A stretch of DNA of 60,000 nucleotides from Symsagittifera roscoffensis (lineage: Eukaryota > Xenacoelomorpha > Acoela > Convolutidae): NCBI RefSeq assembly GCF_963678635.1, contig NC_087065.1, positions 74,721,345-74,781,344 of the forward strand. Reading direction: 5' to 3'. The position numbers were made by a program, and so were the translations under genes. Of this stretch, positions 34,445 to 46,000 are shown in pieces. Below the pieces are notes generated by a model. It saw nothing but the letters and a program-made list of their open reading frames with translations. It searched no databases and was not told where the DNA came from. Position 1 is the first letter of the stretch. Each line of letters begins with the position of its first letter.

Positions 34445-35405
34445 AAGATTATGGGTACCAAAACAACACGCGGTTCTTTTCCACTCTCCCGCCACATTAA
34501 AAAAATTTCCATCTTCTTAGTTGTGTTACGTGTTATTATGGCTTAATGCATGATCTTACGATGTAAAGTATGAAGAAGAATTTGTTCACAATATATAGTT
34601 TGTTCATCATACAAAATTTCATTAATTATGACAACGTGGAGACAATTTTTCTAAAACTGAAAATCAAATGTGAGTGGAACGAGGAAAATAGCCCACCTCG
34701 CAACTTGTAGCGAAAGACAACTTGCAAGAATTAAGGAAAATAATCAGCCGCAAGGTTTGAATAATAAAACAAAATTTATAAATTTTGGATTAAGATAACC
34801 GGTGGGCGCGTTACGCGGCAATAACTTGTTCTAAATTTTCTACCAATTTCTACTTTCTGTTGATATTGATTATATTGTGGTGGCGAGTATATTGTGCGAG
34901 TATATCTTTTATGCGAGTTTTTTTGTTACGAGTTTTTGTGGCTTTTCTTCATCCCCCCCTGATTTTTTCTAATAAATGAAATTCCATTTAAAAATTTTTT
35001 CTCATTTTAAATGGCATCAAAACGTGTCAGCGTGAACAGGTGAACAAATTTTCACAAGATTTGCTGGCTCTTTTCCAGTCCCCCCCCTTTCAAATTCAAT
35101 TTTGAAAAGCTTATTTAACGTTGTTATAATGCAATGAAGTTTGGCGTGGTGAACAAATCGACAACTGTGAACAGATTTGTTCTTCATACTTTACAGCGTA
35201 ACATCACGCATTTAGCCGTGATAACACGTAAAACAAACATAAAACTCGGTATTTTGAAAGGGGGGACTGGAAAAGAGCCGATTTGCTATATGCAAAATGC
35301 CATGTGAACATTTTTTGAACAGCCTAATTTTGTAATTTTACGAGGGGGGTGGGAAACTGGAAAAGAGCCGTTGTTGTTTTACGGAGGGTGTGGCGGTAAT
35401 GCAAG
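34445..35405. mobile_element. Fold-back element with long nested inverted repeats
   Basis: The left arm includes CAACACGCGGTTCTTTTCCA, TTACGTGTTATTATGGCTTA and GTAAAGTATGAAGAA (34563-34577). The right arm carries their inverted counterparts, including TTCTTCATACTTTAC at 35180-35194, AGCCGTGATAACACGTAA, and two GGAAAAGAGCCG blocks. The phrase GGCTCTTTTCCAGTCCCCCC occurs in both directions. No coding capacity. Confidence 0.6.
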
Positions 35406-36153
35406 ATGTCTATTGTTGCAAGTTGTTTTTTTTAACGAGTTGTCGTATACTACCGATGTTGTAGTGTTGTCTTATGGGTGCAGGGTCAAATCGCATGCGA
35501 GCGCTTCAAAACAGCCATAAAATAATGGTTTCATGATTAAAAGAGCTCCAGTTCAGTTTTAAATAATTAACCTACTATTTAGGCCTCTGGCTGGTTTAAT
35601 TTTTAAAATGTAAAATATGACTGACTGCAGAGAAAACTCAATTTTTGAACGAGATTTGACTTTGGTACAATCAATTACCTTCTATATTGATCTTGTATTT
35701 GGTTCCTTGGAAATCAACCGGCTCCAACCAGACTCATTTTAACCGGACACATATTTTTTCATTTATTATAACACGATTCTTTCCTGGCAAATTTTGCTTT
35801 TAAGTTATTAATTCCAGGTGATTTCTTGCGTGCATTTTGCCCCGACGCATTTAAATTTACATAATATGAAGTTGTAAGCGGCGTCCCATACCAGGTCAAC
35901 TTATAGGTTGTAGGGCGAAAACTATAAAGACGTACGGTTGTTTTTTTTTTTTGCCAAAATATTTCATTAAAATCAAGTTAGGCAAAACTTACACGATGCG
36001 AATATTGAAACTATTCAAATTTTGCATATGTTATCAGCAGTTCTTACAAGGTAAAAATGTATCGTGTAACTATGTTTTTGCAATAATTTCACATACGTTT
36101 GAAGTTTTAGAAAGGTGGTAAGTTTGTTCTTGTTAATTTTACACGCTACTTAC
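35406..36153. other. Intronic stretch next to GPCR exon 4
   Basis: No element was recognised. It ends at the donor of exon 4. Confidence 0.4.
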
Positions 36154-36263
36154 CAGCAACAGGGAGAATGCCTACAGCCCAAGCGGCAAAGATTCCTCCA
36201 AAAAGGTACTTTTTACCCCCTGTAGAGAAGGGGTACTGCAGGGGCCAATTAATGAACAGAAAT
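36154..36263 (-). CDS. GPCR exon 4: DRF motif, second loop and TM4
   Basis: It has 110 bases after acceptor TTTCAG, entering in phase 2 and leaving in phase 1 at a strong donor GTAAGT. It completes the DRF motif and reads FLFINWPLQYPF, the usual class A second-loop pattern of a hydrophobic residue followed by PLxY. It then reads GGKKYLFGGIFAAWAVGILP, with the conserved TM4 Trp and a Pro. It lies about 4.1 kb downstream of exon 3 and 35 kb upstream of exon 5. Confidence 0.88.
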
Positions 36264-39200
36264 CTGAAACAGATCAAAGCAACTTTATAAAAAGAGAGAT
36301 CATACTTGCGTCACAACGAACTCGACACGATAGTAGTTGCGTATCGATACTATCTATGTTTTCGAAAGATTCCCTTTTCCGAACTTTTACACGATCCATT
36401 TTTGATTGAGCGGATTAAAAATTAAATATGACGCACGTTCGAGTTTGACGAAATAAAAAAAATTAAACATGAAGGCCCAAAAGTTCACTAAAAATATAAT
36501 TATCTTTTTGTCAAATAACTCTTGTAAGCTTGTATAAGCCAGTGATATGAACGCATTATAGATAAAATGGAGAAAAATTGTGAGGAAAAACAACATTACG
36601 ATGAACTGAAACATACCATAAATCGATAATTCCGTTATATTGTTTTGAGACAAATCAATGTAATAAATATTCATTCAAGCAATGCAACTTCAAGATTTTA
36701 ATTGGTAAAAATCCGACGCTGCTTAAGATTGTAGCAAAAATGTTTCTTAAAAAATGAAAGGAAAAACTTTTTATTTTTAATGACTTATCAAAGAGAAAAC
36801 AATTCAAGTTTCACTTCAAGACCACAATTCGAACACCCCGCTTTCATTCTAGTTGCCAAACTTTTTCAAAAGTTTCCCTTTTTTCACTATTTTAGGGTAA
36901 TCATTTCCGGCTGCTTAATCCTAAAAACTTTTTTAAGGCTCATTTGGCGAAAATATGGAATAAGTTTTGTGACCCAAAAAAAAACCCAATTTTGGTCAAA
37001 ATCTAGTTCCAAAAAACTGTTGAACACGGTATTTTATTAACTTAAATTTTTAAATCAACACCATTTACCAAATTTTGACACTTGAGATTTCTACAGGATT
37101 GAAAACCGACAAAAAAAGTGTACCAAGTTTTGTTGTCATCACTGGGCGGAACATCGAATTATCCATACTTGTTCTAACTTTCGAAGAAAAAGCTGAATAT
37201 CTACGCTTGGGGTGGTTTTTTTATTAAGTCAATTTTCGGTTTTTTAATTATGCATTTTGACGGAAACTTTTTTACCATCAGAAAGATAATGTCGTCTGGA
37301 GCTCAATCGTGAAAACTTTCACCTGTGATAATTTATTGAAAAGTTATGTGCTTTGAAAAAAGCTATTTGCTCAATTTGGGATAACTAACGCGCAATATGT
37401 TGCAATCTTTTAAAATTTTAACGGCGGATCAATGCGTTCCATTTTGACTGGATAATATCATTGTTCCGACATTCGATACAAAAGTAACGGAATATTTGTG
37501 CTCGGGGTGGGTTTTTTTTTCTTCAGATAAATTTCGACTTCTTAACTAGCCATTTTTGACGTAATTTTTTAATATCATTCGAAAGCTATTGTTGTCCTGA
37601 GCTCAAATTTGAAAAGATATTTCACCTGTGATCATTTTTTGTAAAATTATGGGGGTTTAAAGATTGCCATTTTGGCCAATTTGGGACAATTAACGCACGA
37701 TATATTTCGCTTCGCGCTATTAACGCGTAAGCGGGGATTTAATCCGTCTTAAAATCGTTCCAAATTGGTTGAAAGAAGCTTATTTGCCATAATTGATTTG
37801 TTACAAGGAGCAAAATCTATCCTTTTCTACTTTATATGGCGTGTGGGAAGATGATTTTCATAAAAAAAATTCAAATTTTAGAAAAAAAAATCGTTTTATT
37901 TTTATTACATTTAATTTTTTGATTTTATTACTGCTCCATAAAACCTTAAACGGCAGTCGGAACATTCAGGGCTTCGCCCTGATACGAGCAGTCTTGTTTG
38001 ATTTTATTAGCATAAGGGACGCTCAATACATCCAAAGTTGCATCTTCATTAGCATGTGGGGGATAAATTTCAGGAAAATGAAGCAGACTGTTACAAAAAC
38101 TGTTACGTGTTCTGAACTAAACAAATTGCGCTAAAACAAAACTTATTTTGTACCGAGTTTTAGCTATTTGCAAGCTGTGATATGATAAATGGAAATGAAT
38201 TTGTTTTAATTAGTAAGATTACCATAATTTCTAAAAACTTTGAAACCAGAAAATCATTGAGTTTGATACAACTAGCGAGAAACAAGTGTTTTGAAAATAA
38301 AAATTAAGTAGTTGATTTTAAATTTACTCATCTTTCAGGGCATAATATCTCTGCATTTTATAAAAAAATACTTTTGATTTTATTTTTCTTTGATTCAGAG
38401 GGCATTGAACATCCACTTCTATATGACAGTAAATTTCTCGTTTTCGCTTTCAAATGCGTTTGGTCATCATTTTAGACATTTATACATTATTACCTTGAAA
38501 AAACAGTAAAAAAATGATAAATTGAAATCTGAAAAAAGGCGGAATTTTTGTGGTCTCATTGATGTTTCTTCTCAAGTCAAATATTGTCTTTTTTAACTGA
38601 CATTTATTCTCGAAATTCTGAAATGCAATGCAAAAAACGTAAATGCTTGAACTCAAAAGTGCAATTATTTTAACTTGCGACAAAATTTGTTAAGTTACAG
38701 AGTCTATGAAATTGCCGACTCGGTTAATTTGGATAATTAGATTGAGCATTTTTTTTTCATCCGTGACGTCGGCGGCAAGTTATTTTGGTTTAAAAAAATT
38801 TGCAATTTGGTTTGAGGCTAGTTAATTAATACAAACCTTGAGCGTGAATAGACTCAAAGTTTATGACTTCATAATTGACATTGGGTGACTTTTTGTTATA
38901 TTTTTTTCTATTCATCTTCGATCTTTTTTAAAAATAGAAATTATATCGTTTGTGTTGCCAAAAGATAAATTGAAGCAACAAACGGCAGTAAAAAAAACAT
39001 AAAAATCAGGATTATACGAGCAATACGTGTTGCCCAATTTTCAATAAATAGCGTTCGACGTATTGTGTGCTTGTAACCCGCGTAACCGTCTAAAAAAATT
39101 CTTTCGAACAGAATTGAGACCACCAATTTGGCTTTATTGTTCCAAGACGAGACGCTATATACACCCCTTTGTGTTTTAAATAGCTTTAAGCGTGACACAA

Positions 39201-40393
39201 ATCATTCATTTTTATTAATTTTTTCCATTCTTTTTTGATTACTTATAATTGAGTGATATTTGAAAGCTGCCGTTTCAGATGCGAAAAATAGAAGAAGTTT
39301 TCTCAATTTAGCTATCATGTGAACAGATGTTTTAGCTTCAGTCAAGATATTTTTAAATCACTTTTTGTTAAAAAAGGCGCTAAAAATCAATCATTAAAAT
39401 TGAAAAGTTTTAGTTAATAAATTATTAATAAGCTTGGCTTTATTACGCCGGCCTTTAATTTTTGAACAATTATAGAAAACGCGTTCTGAATTTTTCATTA
39501 CTCGTATTTTGTGGAAGCAGCACATTTTGCGAAAATTAGTAGATACGAAGGAGTGTCTATAAAATTGCGTCGTACTTAAGTGCAAAAATGAACATACAAG
39601 TGTTATTTATTGATTGGACTTTAGCAGGTGGTTGTTTTTAACAAAATGTGATTGGAATTTTTATAAAAAAGAAAATTTTACGCAGTAATAGACAGCTTGA
39701 TTATTTCATAACTATTGTGGACTTTTTGAATGAGGGAGGGGTTCAACATTGCCAAAGGTGACAAAAAAAAAGAAAAAAATAATAAATTTTGGCAAAATCG
39801 GTAAACTCTTGCGGTAGGTATTGCTTGGAAAATTTTTAATGTTTTTGCCGGTACAAAACAAAAGGAAAAAAAAGGAGCAAGAAGATTATGCTGTTTCTTC
39901 CTCAACGTTTTCAATAAAATGCGTGAAATTCAACTATAAAAAAAAATTTCGAGTATTTTTTGCCATACACGATTTCTCAACGCAAGGGTTCACTTGACTA
40001 GCCTAATTACATGTCGACAAGCAGAATGAACGAAATTATTCAAAATTGTGCTGTGCAACATGTTTGCTGTTTAGATCTCCCGTAAATATTACAAAAATGA
40101 GACCCCAAGGAATCTTATCAGATCATAAAATTTCCATAGTAGTGTGCACAAATATTGCGGATTTTGTTGCGGATTCCGAAAAAAAAACTGCTGTTTTGGA
40201 GCAATTTTGAGTGGTACAGTGTTTTAGCTATTTGCTCACGAAATCCAAATCAGCAAAGAAGATCAATGAAAACTGGCAAAAAGATGCGGATTCCGCGACA
40301 AATTTGTTTGCGGCCTGTTGCGGAACCCGCTTACAATTCTCAAAAAACACAATTTGCCCACGTAATGTACATTTTTAAGAGACAGTTTTGTAC
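36264..40393 (-). other. GPCR intron 3 (about 4.1 kb)
   Basis: It contains an old Helentron-like fragment (about 37163-37440) and a full copy (37463-37997). The rest (38000-40393) has no recognisable feature. A short piece near 40318 (TTGCGGAACCCGCTTACAAT) resembles 21905 and may be another dispersed repeat. Confidence 0.7.
37463..37997 (+). mobile_element. Helentron-like element, copy 5
   Basis: It starts GTTCCGACATTCGATAC and ends CGAGCAGTCTTGTTTG, with the CAGGGC-TTC-GCCCTG hairpin and AGTCGGAACATT near the end. An older relative (TTCTAACTTTCGAAG, then GCTTGGGGTGG) lies immediately upstream at about 37163-37440. Confidence 0.65.
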
Positions 40394-40491
40394 CTATCAA
40401 TGGCTACCAGCAGCATATGAGAGAGTTGGCACGATAACAGCACGTTCTGAAGTAGATCCAAGTTGCATACCCAGGGCTCGATAGGCAGCAC
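40394..40491 (-). CDS. GPCR exon 3: TM3 with the conserved Cys and the start of the DRY-type motif
   Basis: It has 98 bases with acceptor TTATTTCAG, entering in phase 0 and leaving in phase 2 at the donor GTACAA. It reads EPWVC, with the TM3 Cys that forms the class A disulphide, and then LLSCQLSHMLLVAID, ending in the first two bases of an Arg codon. The Arg is completed by exon 4, giving DRF. It is too short to show as a long reading frame and was found by reading the strand. The spacing from Cys to Asp is right for TM3. Confidence 0.86.
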
Positions 40492-41352
40492 CTGAAATAA
40501 TCACTGCATCATAGAAATCCAATTATGGTCCTAAAGGCAAAGCTATTGAACCTTGAAAATAATTGTTCAGTTTGCACTAAAGGTTTGTTTCAGTCAAAAC
40601 TCATCATGCTCAAAACAAGTCCAGCATCGTACGATTTTTAATTTTTATGCTTATTCAATTTTGAAGTAATATTCAAACACATCGAAAGCAATTCATATCT
40701 GCCAATATAAATATTGGTCGATTTTTTAATCATCTGGACACATTTTCAAAATGTGGAACCGAGCCTCCCACAGCTCTTTCCCAGACAAAATTGATAAAAT
40801 ATTCTTATGAAAAAGTTTAAATATCCGAAAAAGTACCGTTTTCTTATGCTTAGAACATGTTTTATTCGTAAAAGACTTAAAGATGCCAGTCTCTACTCGC
40901 TTCAATTTTCCTCTAAATATCTGAGTTATAAATGATTCCCATATCAAGACGGAGCCCTGAATGTTCCGACTGCCCTTTGAGTCGGAACAAAGGGGAAAAG
41001 AAGTTTTTGATGATAAAATTAAAAGATTTAATTGAAAAAAAAAAACACATAAATGTCCGAAATTGACGATTTTCAAACCGACATAACTTTGCAAAACAGT
41101 CGCTGAGGAAATACCTGTCTACTTTTCAGCTCAACGCATCAATGTTTTTCAGATTTTCCTAAAAAAAGTCCGTAAAAGTTGCCAGATAAATGTCAAAAAT
41201 AGTCTGGCGAAAAAAAACAACCATCATGAGCACAATTATGTCATCTTTTACTTCAAAAGTCGGAATTGAAACTTGAAAACGTCAAGTCATCTAATTAAAT
41301 TTTGGAGTACTTGATTAATTAAATTTTGGAATCCACTTTTGTAGTAGCTTAC
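40492..41352 (-). other. GPCR intron 2 (861 bp) with a minus-strand Helentron-like copy
   Basis: From about 41280 down to 40950 the minus strand reads as a diverged member of the family. It has the GCTCATGATGGTTG phrase near its 5' end. Its 3' end reads GGGCAGTCGGAACATTCAGG on the minus strand, at about 40959-40978. Confidence 0.6.
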
Positions 41353-41526
41353 ATGAATGTTGAAAATTATGAAAGCGTCCTTCGGGACCCTGTAGACTGT
41401 TTCGTACAGTAGGAAAGTGACGTCACTGACACTGAGACTGCACACAAGTAGGTTGTGAGGCTGTCTTAGATAGGCGAACTTGTACACACACATCATCACA
41501 ATGCAGCCGCTGAATATACCGAAGCA
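41353..41526 (-). CDS. GPCR exon 2: rest of TM1, first loop, TM2
   Basis: There are 58 codons, phase 0 at both ends, with acceptor TTTCAG and donor GTAAGC. It completes TM1 (CFGIFSGCIVMMCVY), the first intracellular loop (YLRQPHN) and TM2. TM2 carries the class A pattern N-L-L-V-x-S-L-x-V-S-D, with the conserved Asp (position 2.50) in SVSDV. It is followed by VYRVPKDAF of the first extracellular loop. Base composition is clearly richer in G+C than the flanking introns, as in the other exons. This exon alone would suggest a rhodopsin-like receptor. Confidence 0.87.
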
Positions 41527-42915
41527 CTGAAACAAACTTTCTTTAAGAAATATTTAATTTCTACAATTCTGTGTTTGATGGCAATAACTTCTTAAAAGAC
41601 AGAAAACTGATTTTTTTGTTTTTTTTTCAGCATAGATTTTTTTTCAGCATTGTTTTTTTTCAGCATTTTTTTAAATGGGTTTTTATACGTTTTAGGCGCA
41701 AACATGACTCGAATAGTAACAAAATGATTTGACGCCATTTAGAAGCAGCACGCAGAAGAGTTTTTGAAATTTTTAACTCAAATTAATACTTTTTATTAAT
41801 TTTTATGGAAATAAGGAACATATTTTTATTGATCAAAAGTTGGATAACATCGGAACTAGCTGAAATGGAACCGGTATTTGGAATTTGACACAGGAGCTTA
41901 AAAGAGATATCATCAGTTGAGTGTTGTTGACTCGTACCATGTGATGGCCACACAGATAAACCAGTTTTTTTTTCATGCTAGGTCTCCGGATATAGTTTTT
42001 CATGCTATCCGATTAAAAGTTTATTATTTGCTAATTTTTGGCATAGTAGTAGTAGTAGTAAAAGACTTGAATTCACAGTTAAGGAAGTACAATAGATACG
42101 GAATGTATAGATCAAAGAATATAACAATACAGAACAAAATACTAGCAAATTATGATCGGCAATTTAAACAAAAACAAATAATAAAGAAATTACAAGAATT
42201 GTTTAGGTTTAAAGAAGTTCGTTTTTGAACCAGATAATTTTTAAGGTTTCTTGAGAAAATGGGTAGGGAGATTCAAAGTTTAAGTTATTCTGTTTTATAA
42301 GTTCGTTTGCAGTACGGACAGCCCTGATGAACAAGTTGTTGTCAGAATTGAATCGTCTTGTATAATTAAATGCAAACTGATTTGTACTAGCAGAATGAGT
42401 AGAAATTGTGGACTTAATCAATTCCAATTTAACCGTGATGTCGACTTTTTTGTGCCAACTTTTCCATATAAAAATGACATCAGTACGAATAAGTTCGCAG
42501 CAGGTAGGAAGCATGTTGAGCATCTGTAGGCATTTGTTGTAGTCATTAGAATTCGACACCCATTTAAGCAGATAGGAATCATGTTGAGCATCTGTAGGCA
42601 TTTGTCATAGTCCTTCGAATTTGACAACCATATAGCTTGATAATTTTTGTTAACTGATTTTGACTTCTTAAAAGTAACAAAGTTTTAGTGCAATTTTCCG
42701 TTTTTATCATATATTGATGACTTACCCCCATTTTATAGCTTAAAAATTCTTTGTTGAAATAAAAATCTCACTTTATTGTAAATTACACATCTATTTTATT
42801 TCTTTTTTGAAATATGTTTTCACCCAAAAATATTTATGTGGTCGGAACAATCAGTGCTGCTTCTAGCAATTACCGGCTTTCCTGATAGTTCAAAATACAC
42901 TATTAATAGTTTTAC
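41527..42915 (-). other. GPCR intron 1 (1,389 bp)
   Basis: GT-AG intron holding a LINE-like fragment on the same strand (about 42045-42627). Confidence 0.75.
42045..42627 (-). mobile_element. 3' end of a degraded LINE-type retrotransposon (reverse transcriptase C-terminus)
   Basis: The minus-strand frame 42209-42601 reads YNKCLQMLNMLPTCCELIRT, then DVIFIWKSW, a Ser/Asn-rich gap, NYTRRFNSDNNLFIRAVR and TANELI. This follows the spacing of the conserved C-terminal region after the reverse transcriptase of Jockey/CR1-like LINEs (Y-x-RL...L-x-RR...D-hydrophobic...K, then TR..., then the WN-LP position). A 3' untranslated part follows and ends in a CTA/TAC triplet run near 42046-42060, as expected for a LINE tail. 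A 59-base stretch with CATGTTGAGCATCTGTAGGC is duplicated at 42497-42555 and 42567-42625. It is a dead 5'-truncated copy. Confidence 0.45.
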
Positions 42916-43050
42916 CTGTAAAACCAGCCGTATGAAGATGAAAACAAATTTGATGGAGTCCTTTGCTTCAAGGCCATCGCCATCGCCATCTCCCCTCTCA
43001 ATTTCCTCGCTGACATTTGTCACATTCAAAATAAAGTTTTCGAAAGCCAT
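42916..43050 (-). CDS. GPCR exon 1: start codon, N-terminus and start of TM1
   Basis: There are 45 codons from ATG at 43050. The N-terminus carries two overlapping N-glycosylation sequons (NVTNVS), then an acidic linker with a GD repeat (GDGDGDG). It then enters TM1 (FVFIFIRLVLQ). The donor CAG/GTAAAA follows in phase 0. The frame stays open 16 codons further upstream but holds no earlier ATG there, which fixes this start unless a further 5' exon exists. The next exon continues the helix directly. The (GGCGAT)-type repeat coding for GD could vary in length between alleles. Confidence 0.8.
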
Positions 43051-46000
43051 TTCGCTTTGCTCGTATGAAATCCAATTCGAGACGAATTGAAGAATCAATC
43101 AAATAATAGGTGATGTTGATGATAATTTTATAGTCAATATTTTGAGTCTGCAATTAAGTTCAAGTCTATAAATGAAAAAAAATGTATTTTTGTCGAGTCT
43201 ATATTAGTCTCAATTTAGTTCAAGTCAAAAATTGGAAAACAAATTAAAACTTTGAAGTTTTGGTGAAGCAAGTAAAAAAAATAAATAAAATATGTGAATG
43301 TGGTATTTAAAGAATGAAATTTTAAAACTTTTGTTTTCAGAATCCGTCAGAATTTTTTGAGGCTGGGAACAAAACCGGGAAACAGTCAAAAAAGTGCTGC
43401 TTTTTAAGAACTAAATGTTGTCGGATGACCCACGTGATAGGTTACAGACGGTAACTAAGGGTGCGATTTGTGGCTTTATTGTGTAAAACAAAAGTTTCAA
43501 CTAAGTAGCTAAGTAAGAATTTTCTTTGTACATGTATAAATAATTAATTTATCAGATACTTTTCCCCTCGGCTGAAAAATAAGGAAACTTTTTCGACGCT
43601 CTGAAACTCGGGTAAGGATGTTTACTGATTTATTTTGATTTCCGAATATTTTTTACGTCACAGTTTTCTGAATGTGACAAAATATGGGTGAAAAAAATGA
43701 ATAACAAGCCAATAGACAAAGGTAGAAAATAAAACCATATTAAATAAAAAGTGCGCACCGAATGATGGTATTTGATATTTTCATTCAAGAATGAACAATT
43801 TAAAAGTACCCTTAATGACATTGTGAAAAAGGCGAATAAAAAAGGAGGAAATAATCGGTGAAAAATAATTGAAAAATTATAATCAGAATTAGATAAAATT
43901 CTCGATGTCCTGTTCTTGGCATAGATTATAATAGTTGTTGAAACGGAATAGAAAAAATAACGAATTGTTTTCCCGTCGCGTCCTTGGATTTGATTAAATA
44001 AATGCTGGGCAGTTTTAAAACCTACGCTACTAATGCAGTCGCCGCAAGTAAAGGCACACGCGGGGAGGCATAATTGAAGTGAGCTTTAAAGGTCGCTGAC
44101 GGGAAAATTTTGCCGAGACTAAATTAATTTTATTTGCTGCAGTGATTAAGAGAAAGAACTAGTCACATTCTTCTCCATTCCAATGTATCTCGAATCATTT
44201 AAACACGCTGAGCTAAATTTGGGTCTTGATATATTTTTTTTAATTAAGGGGCTCTAGATTGATAATTATGTCCCTAAAATATAAAATCAAGTTCAAAAAA
44301 GAGTCTGATTCATTTTTTCAGTCTTAAGTTTACGTAATACAGATTTAGATCAAAACGCATCTCCTTTTTGATACCCAAGTTTCACTATTATAACTAGTTA
44401 AGTTGTAACTTATCAGAAAAATCTGCCTAAATCTGTTTTTATGGCGTTTAATCAGGGATTAGGAAGTAATTCATGTAATTTTTGATTTCAGTGTATTAAA
44501 ATTGAACTCAATTTTTGTGAACTTGTCCCTTGTTTAAACAAAAATCCGGTTGTTCAGGTTGTTCGAGCGTTTGACAATTCCATTTACTCGCCAGTCTGAT
44601 TTTGGCTGGTTAATGCCATACATAAGCAAAAAAAAAACCAAGTTGCCCCACCCCAAAATGGTCATCAGAGTTTTTACTAAACTGAAGGAAAAAGAATGCA
44701 AATCAATCGGAGGCAATTTTTGATCTTTTTTGATCTCTTATTTGCATAAAAGGAACAGATTTAGATTCATAAGCTGTTGCTCTTTTCTCGATATGTAAAT
44801 AAGAATTTGACCGAGAGCTTAAAACAAATAAAAAAGCATTCGAAGATAACCTTTGAATTAATTAAAAATCTGCGCGCTTGCGTATGTTTAGAAAATTGGC
44901 ACAGAACGGTATGAACAAACTATCTAAAAAAAAAAAAATTTTCTCAAAAAAGCTAACAAGACTACAAGAAAAGTCTCAAAAAAATCAACGGGAGTTAGAT
45001 TAAGTCCGCTTTATCTCCTAAGAAATGTAAATCCAAAGGGCCTACAAGTATTTCAAAAAAGCAGTTTGTCACTTTAAGCGGGTTTTTCAAACTAAGATAC
45101 GTCAATCAACCGACTGTGTCTAGCGCCACTAATTGTGTATGCCAAGCAATGGAAGAAAAAAACCAAACAAAAGAGCCCTTCAAGACTGTCTTGGAATACA
45201 ATGGACTAAGAGCGGTGATATTTCAAAGTCACCTCTGAGGGTCTAAAAAGGCGAAGATTAAAACTACAAAGCCATCAGGACTCCAGCAGCTTACTTTAAT
45301 CAAGTAATTTATCCTAATTTTTCTTCTTTGAAAAATTCGACAAGTAGTTTTTTTTCGGTTATAAGGTTAAAAAACTGACTCTTTCATGTTTTGAAAATTG
45401 GATAATAATGCTTCGATTGATTGAAACTAAATTCAGCAAAAAAAAATAGATATTATAAAACAAAGCTTAATTTTTGGCCGTTAACAGAAAAAACCCAAAA
45501 ATTGAATTTGCGTTTCTAAGACATCTGAGTTGTCAATTTTTGGCTTGTCTGTTTCAATTTTTTCATTTGCTCGCCTTTGGAGAAAAATATTTGCACTTTC
45601 GCCAAAAAAATTCAATTTTGTTGAATTTCACGATTCAATTTTGTTGTTGAATTTTTGGGACTGATTATATTTTAAAAATAAACAAAAAGGCCATTAATCT
45701 GCTCGAAATTATGCAGTTGAAGAAACGCTGACGAAAATTAAAAATTGACCAAAATATATGAATGAAGATTATTAAGCAAAATACGATGAAATTTCGGAAG
45801 TTCCTGCATATAATCAATTGCAAACGGCAGTGCTTTTTACATTTCAGCCAAAGTTTCATTCAAATTTTTCAACGCCGCATTAAAAGCGAAAACTTTCAGG
45901 AGCGTGCAGCACCTAAACTCATGACAGAGCAAGGGCTTTGCCAGAAGATTAATTTATTAACCAATATCAGGTCTATTTTTGAGCTAAATTATAAACTTCA

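Larger units (their letters stand above)
1027..36153 (-). other. GPCR intron 4 (about 35 kb), filled with repeats and nested ORFs
   Basis: It is bounded by donor GTAAGT at 36153 and the acceptor AG at 1028-1027. It holds every repeat family listed between these points, a solo LTR, and two plus-strand coiled-coil ORF loci. Its size comes largely from element insertion and segmental duplication, as the separate entries show. Confidence 0.75.
1..43050 (-). other. Split gene for a class A (rhodopsin-like) GPCR, six exons found, 3' end outside the window
   Basis: This is the gene span. The product would be a seven-helix plasma-membrane receptor acting through heterotrimeric G proteins; the ligand cannot be told. 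Exons were assembled from splice signals and phase. Exon 1 ends CAG/GTAAAA (phase 0), exon 2 ends CAT/GTAAGC (phase 0), exon 3 ends ATAG/GTACAA (phase 2), exon 4 ends GCTG/GTAAGT (phase 1) and exon 5 ends AGTTT/GTGAGT (phase 2). Each following exon starts after an AG and completes the codon. At least 356 residues are encoded. The order is a glycosylated N-terminus, TM1-2, TM3 with its Cys, DRF, TM4 with Trp, a Cys in extracellular loop 2, TM5, a basic third loop, TM6, TM7 and basic helix 8. The introns are about 1.4, 0.9, 4.1, 35.1 and 0.5 kb. The family assignment is firm; the subfamily is unknown. Confidence 0.88.

Noticed and set aside
36387-36674. 95-codon minus-strand ORF with two hydrophobic segments and a real ATG
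   Set aside because: It lies within intron 3. Its composition (Phe, Ile, Leu, Tyr) is what AT-rich DNA gives by chance, and there is no supporting homologue or repeat.
38941-39198. 85-codon minus-strand ORF with a C-terminal membrane-like segment
   Set aside because: It has no ATG start, an in-frame stop immediately upstream, and no acceptor site.
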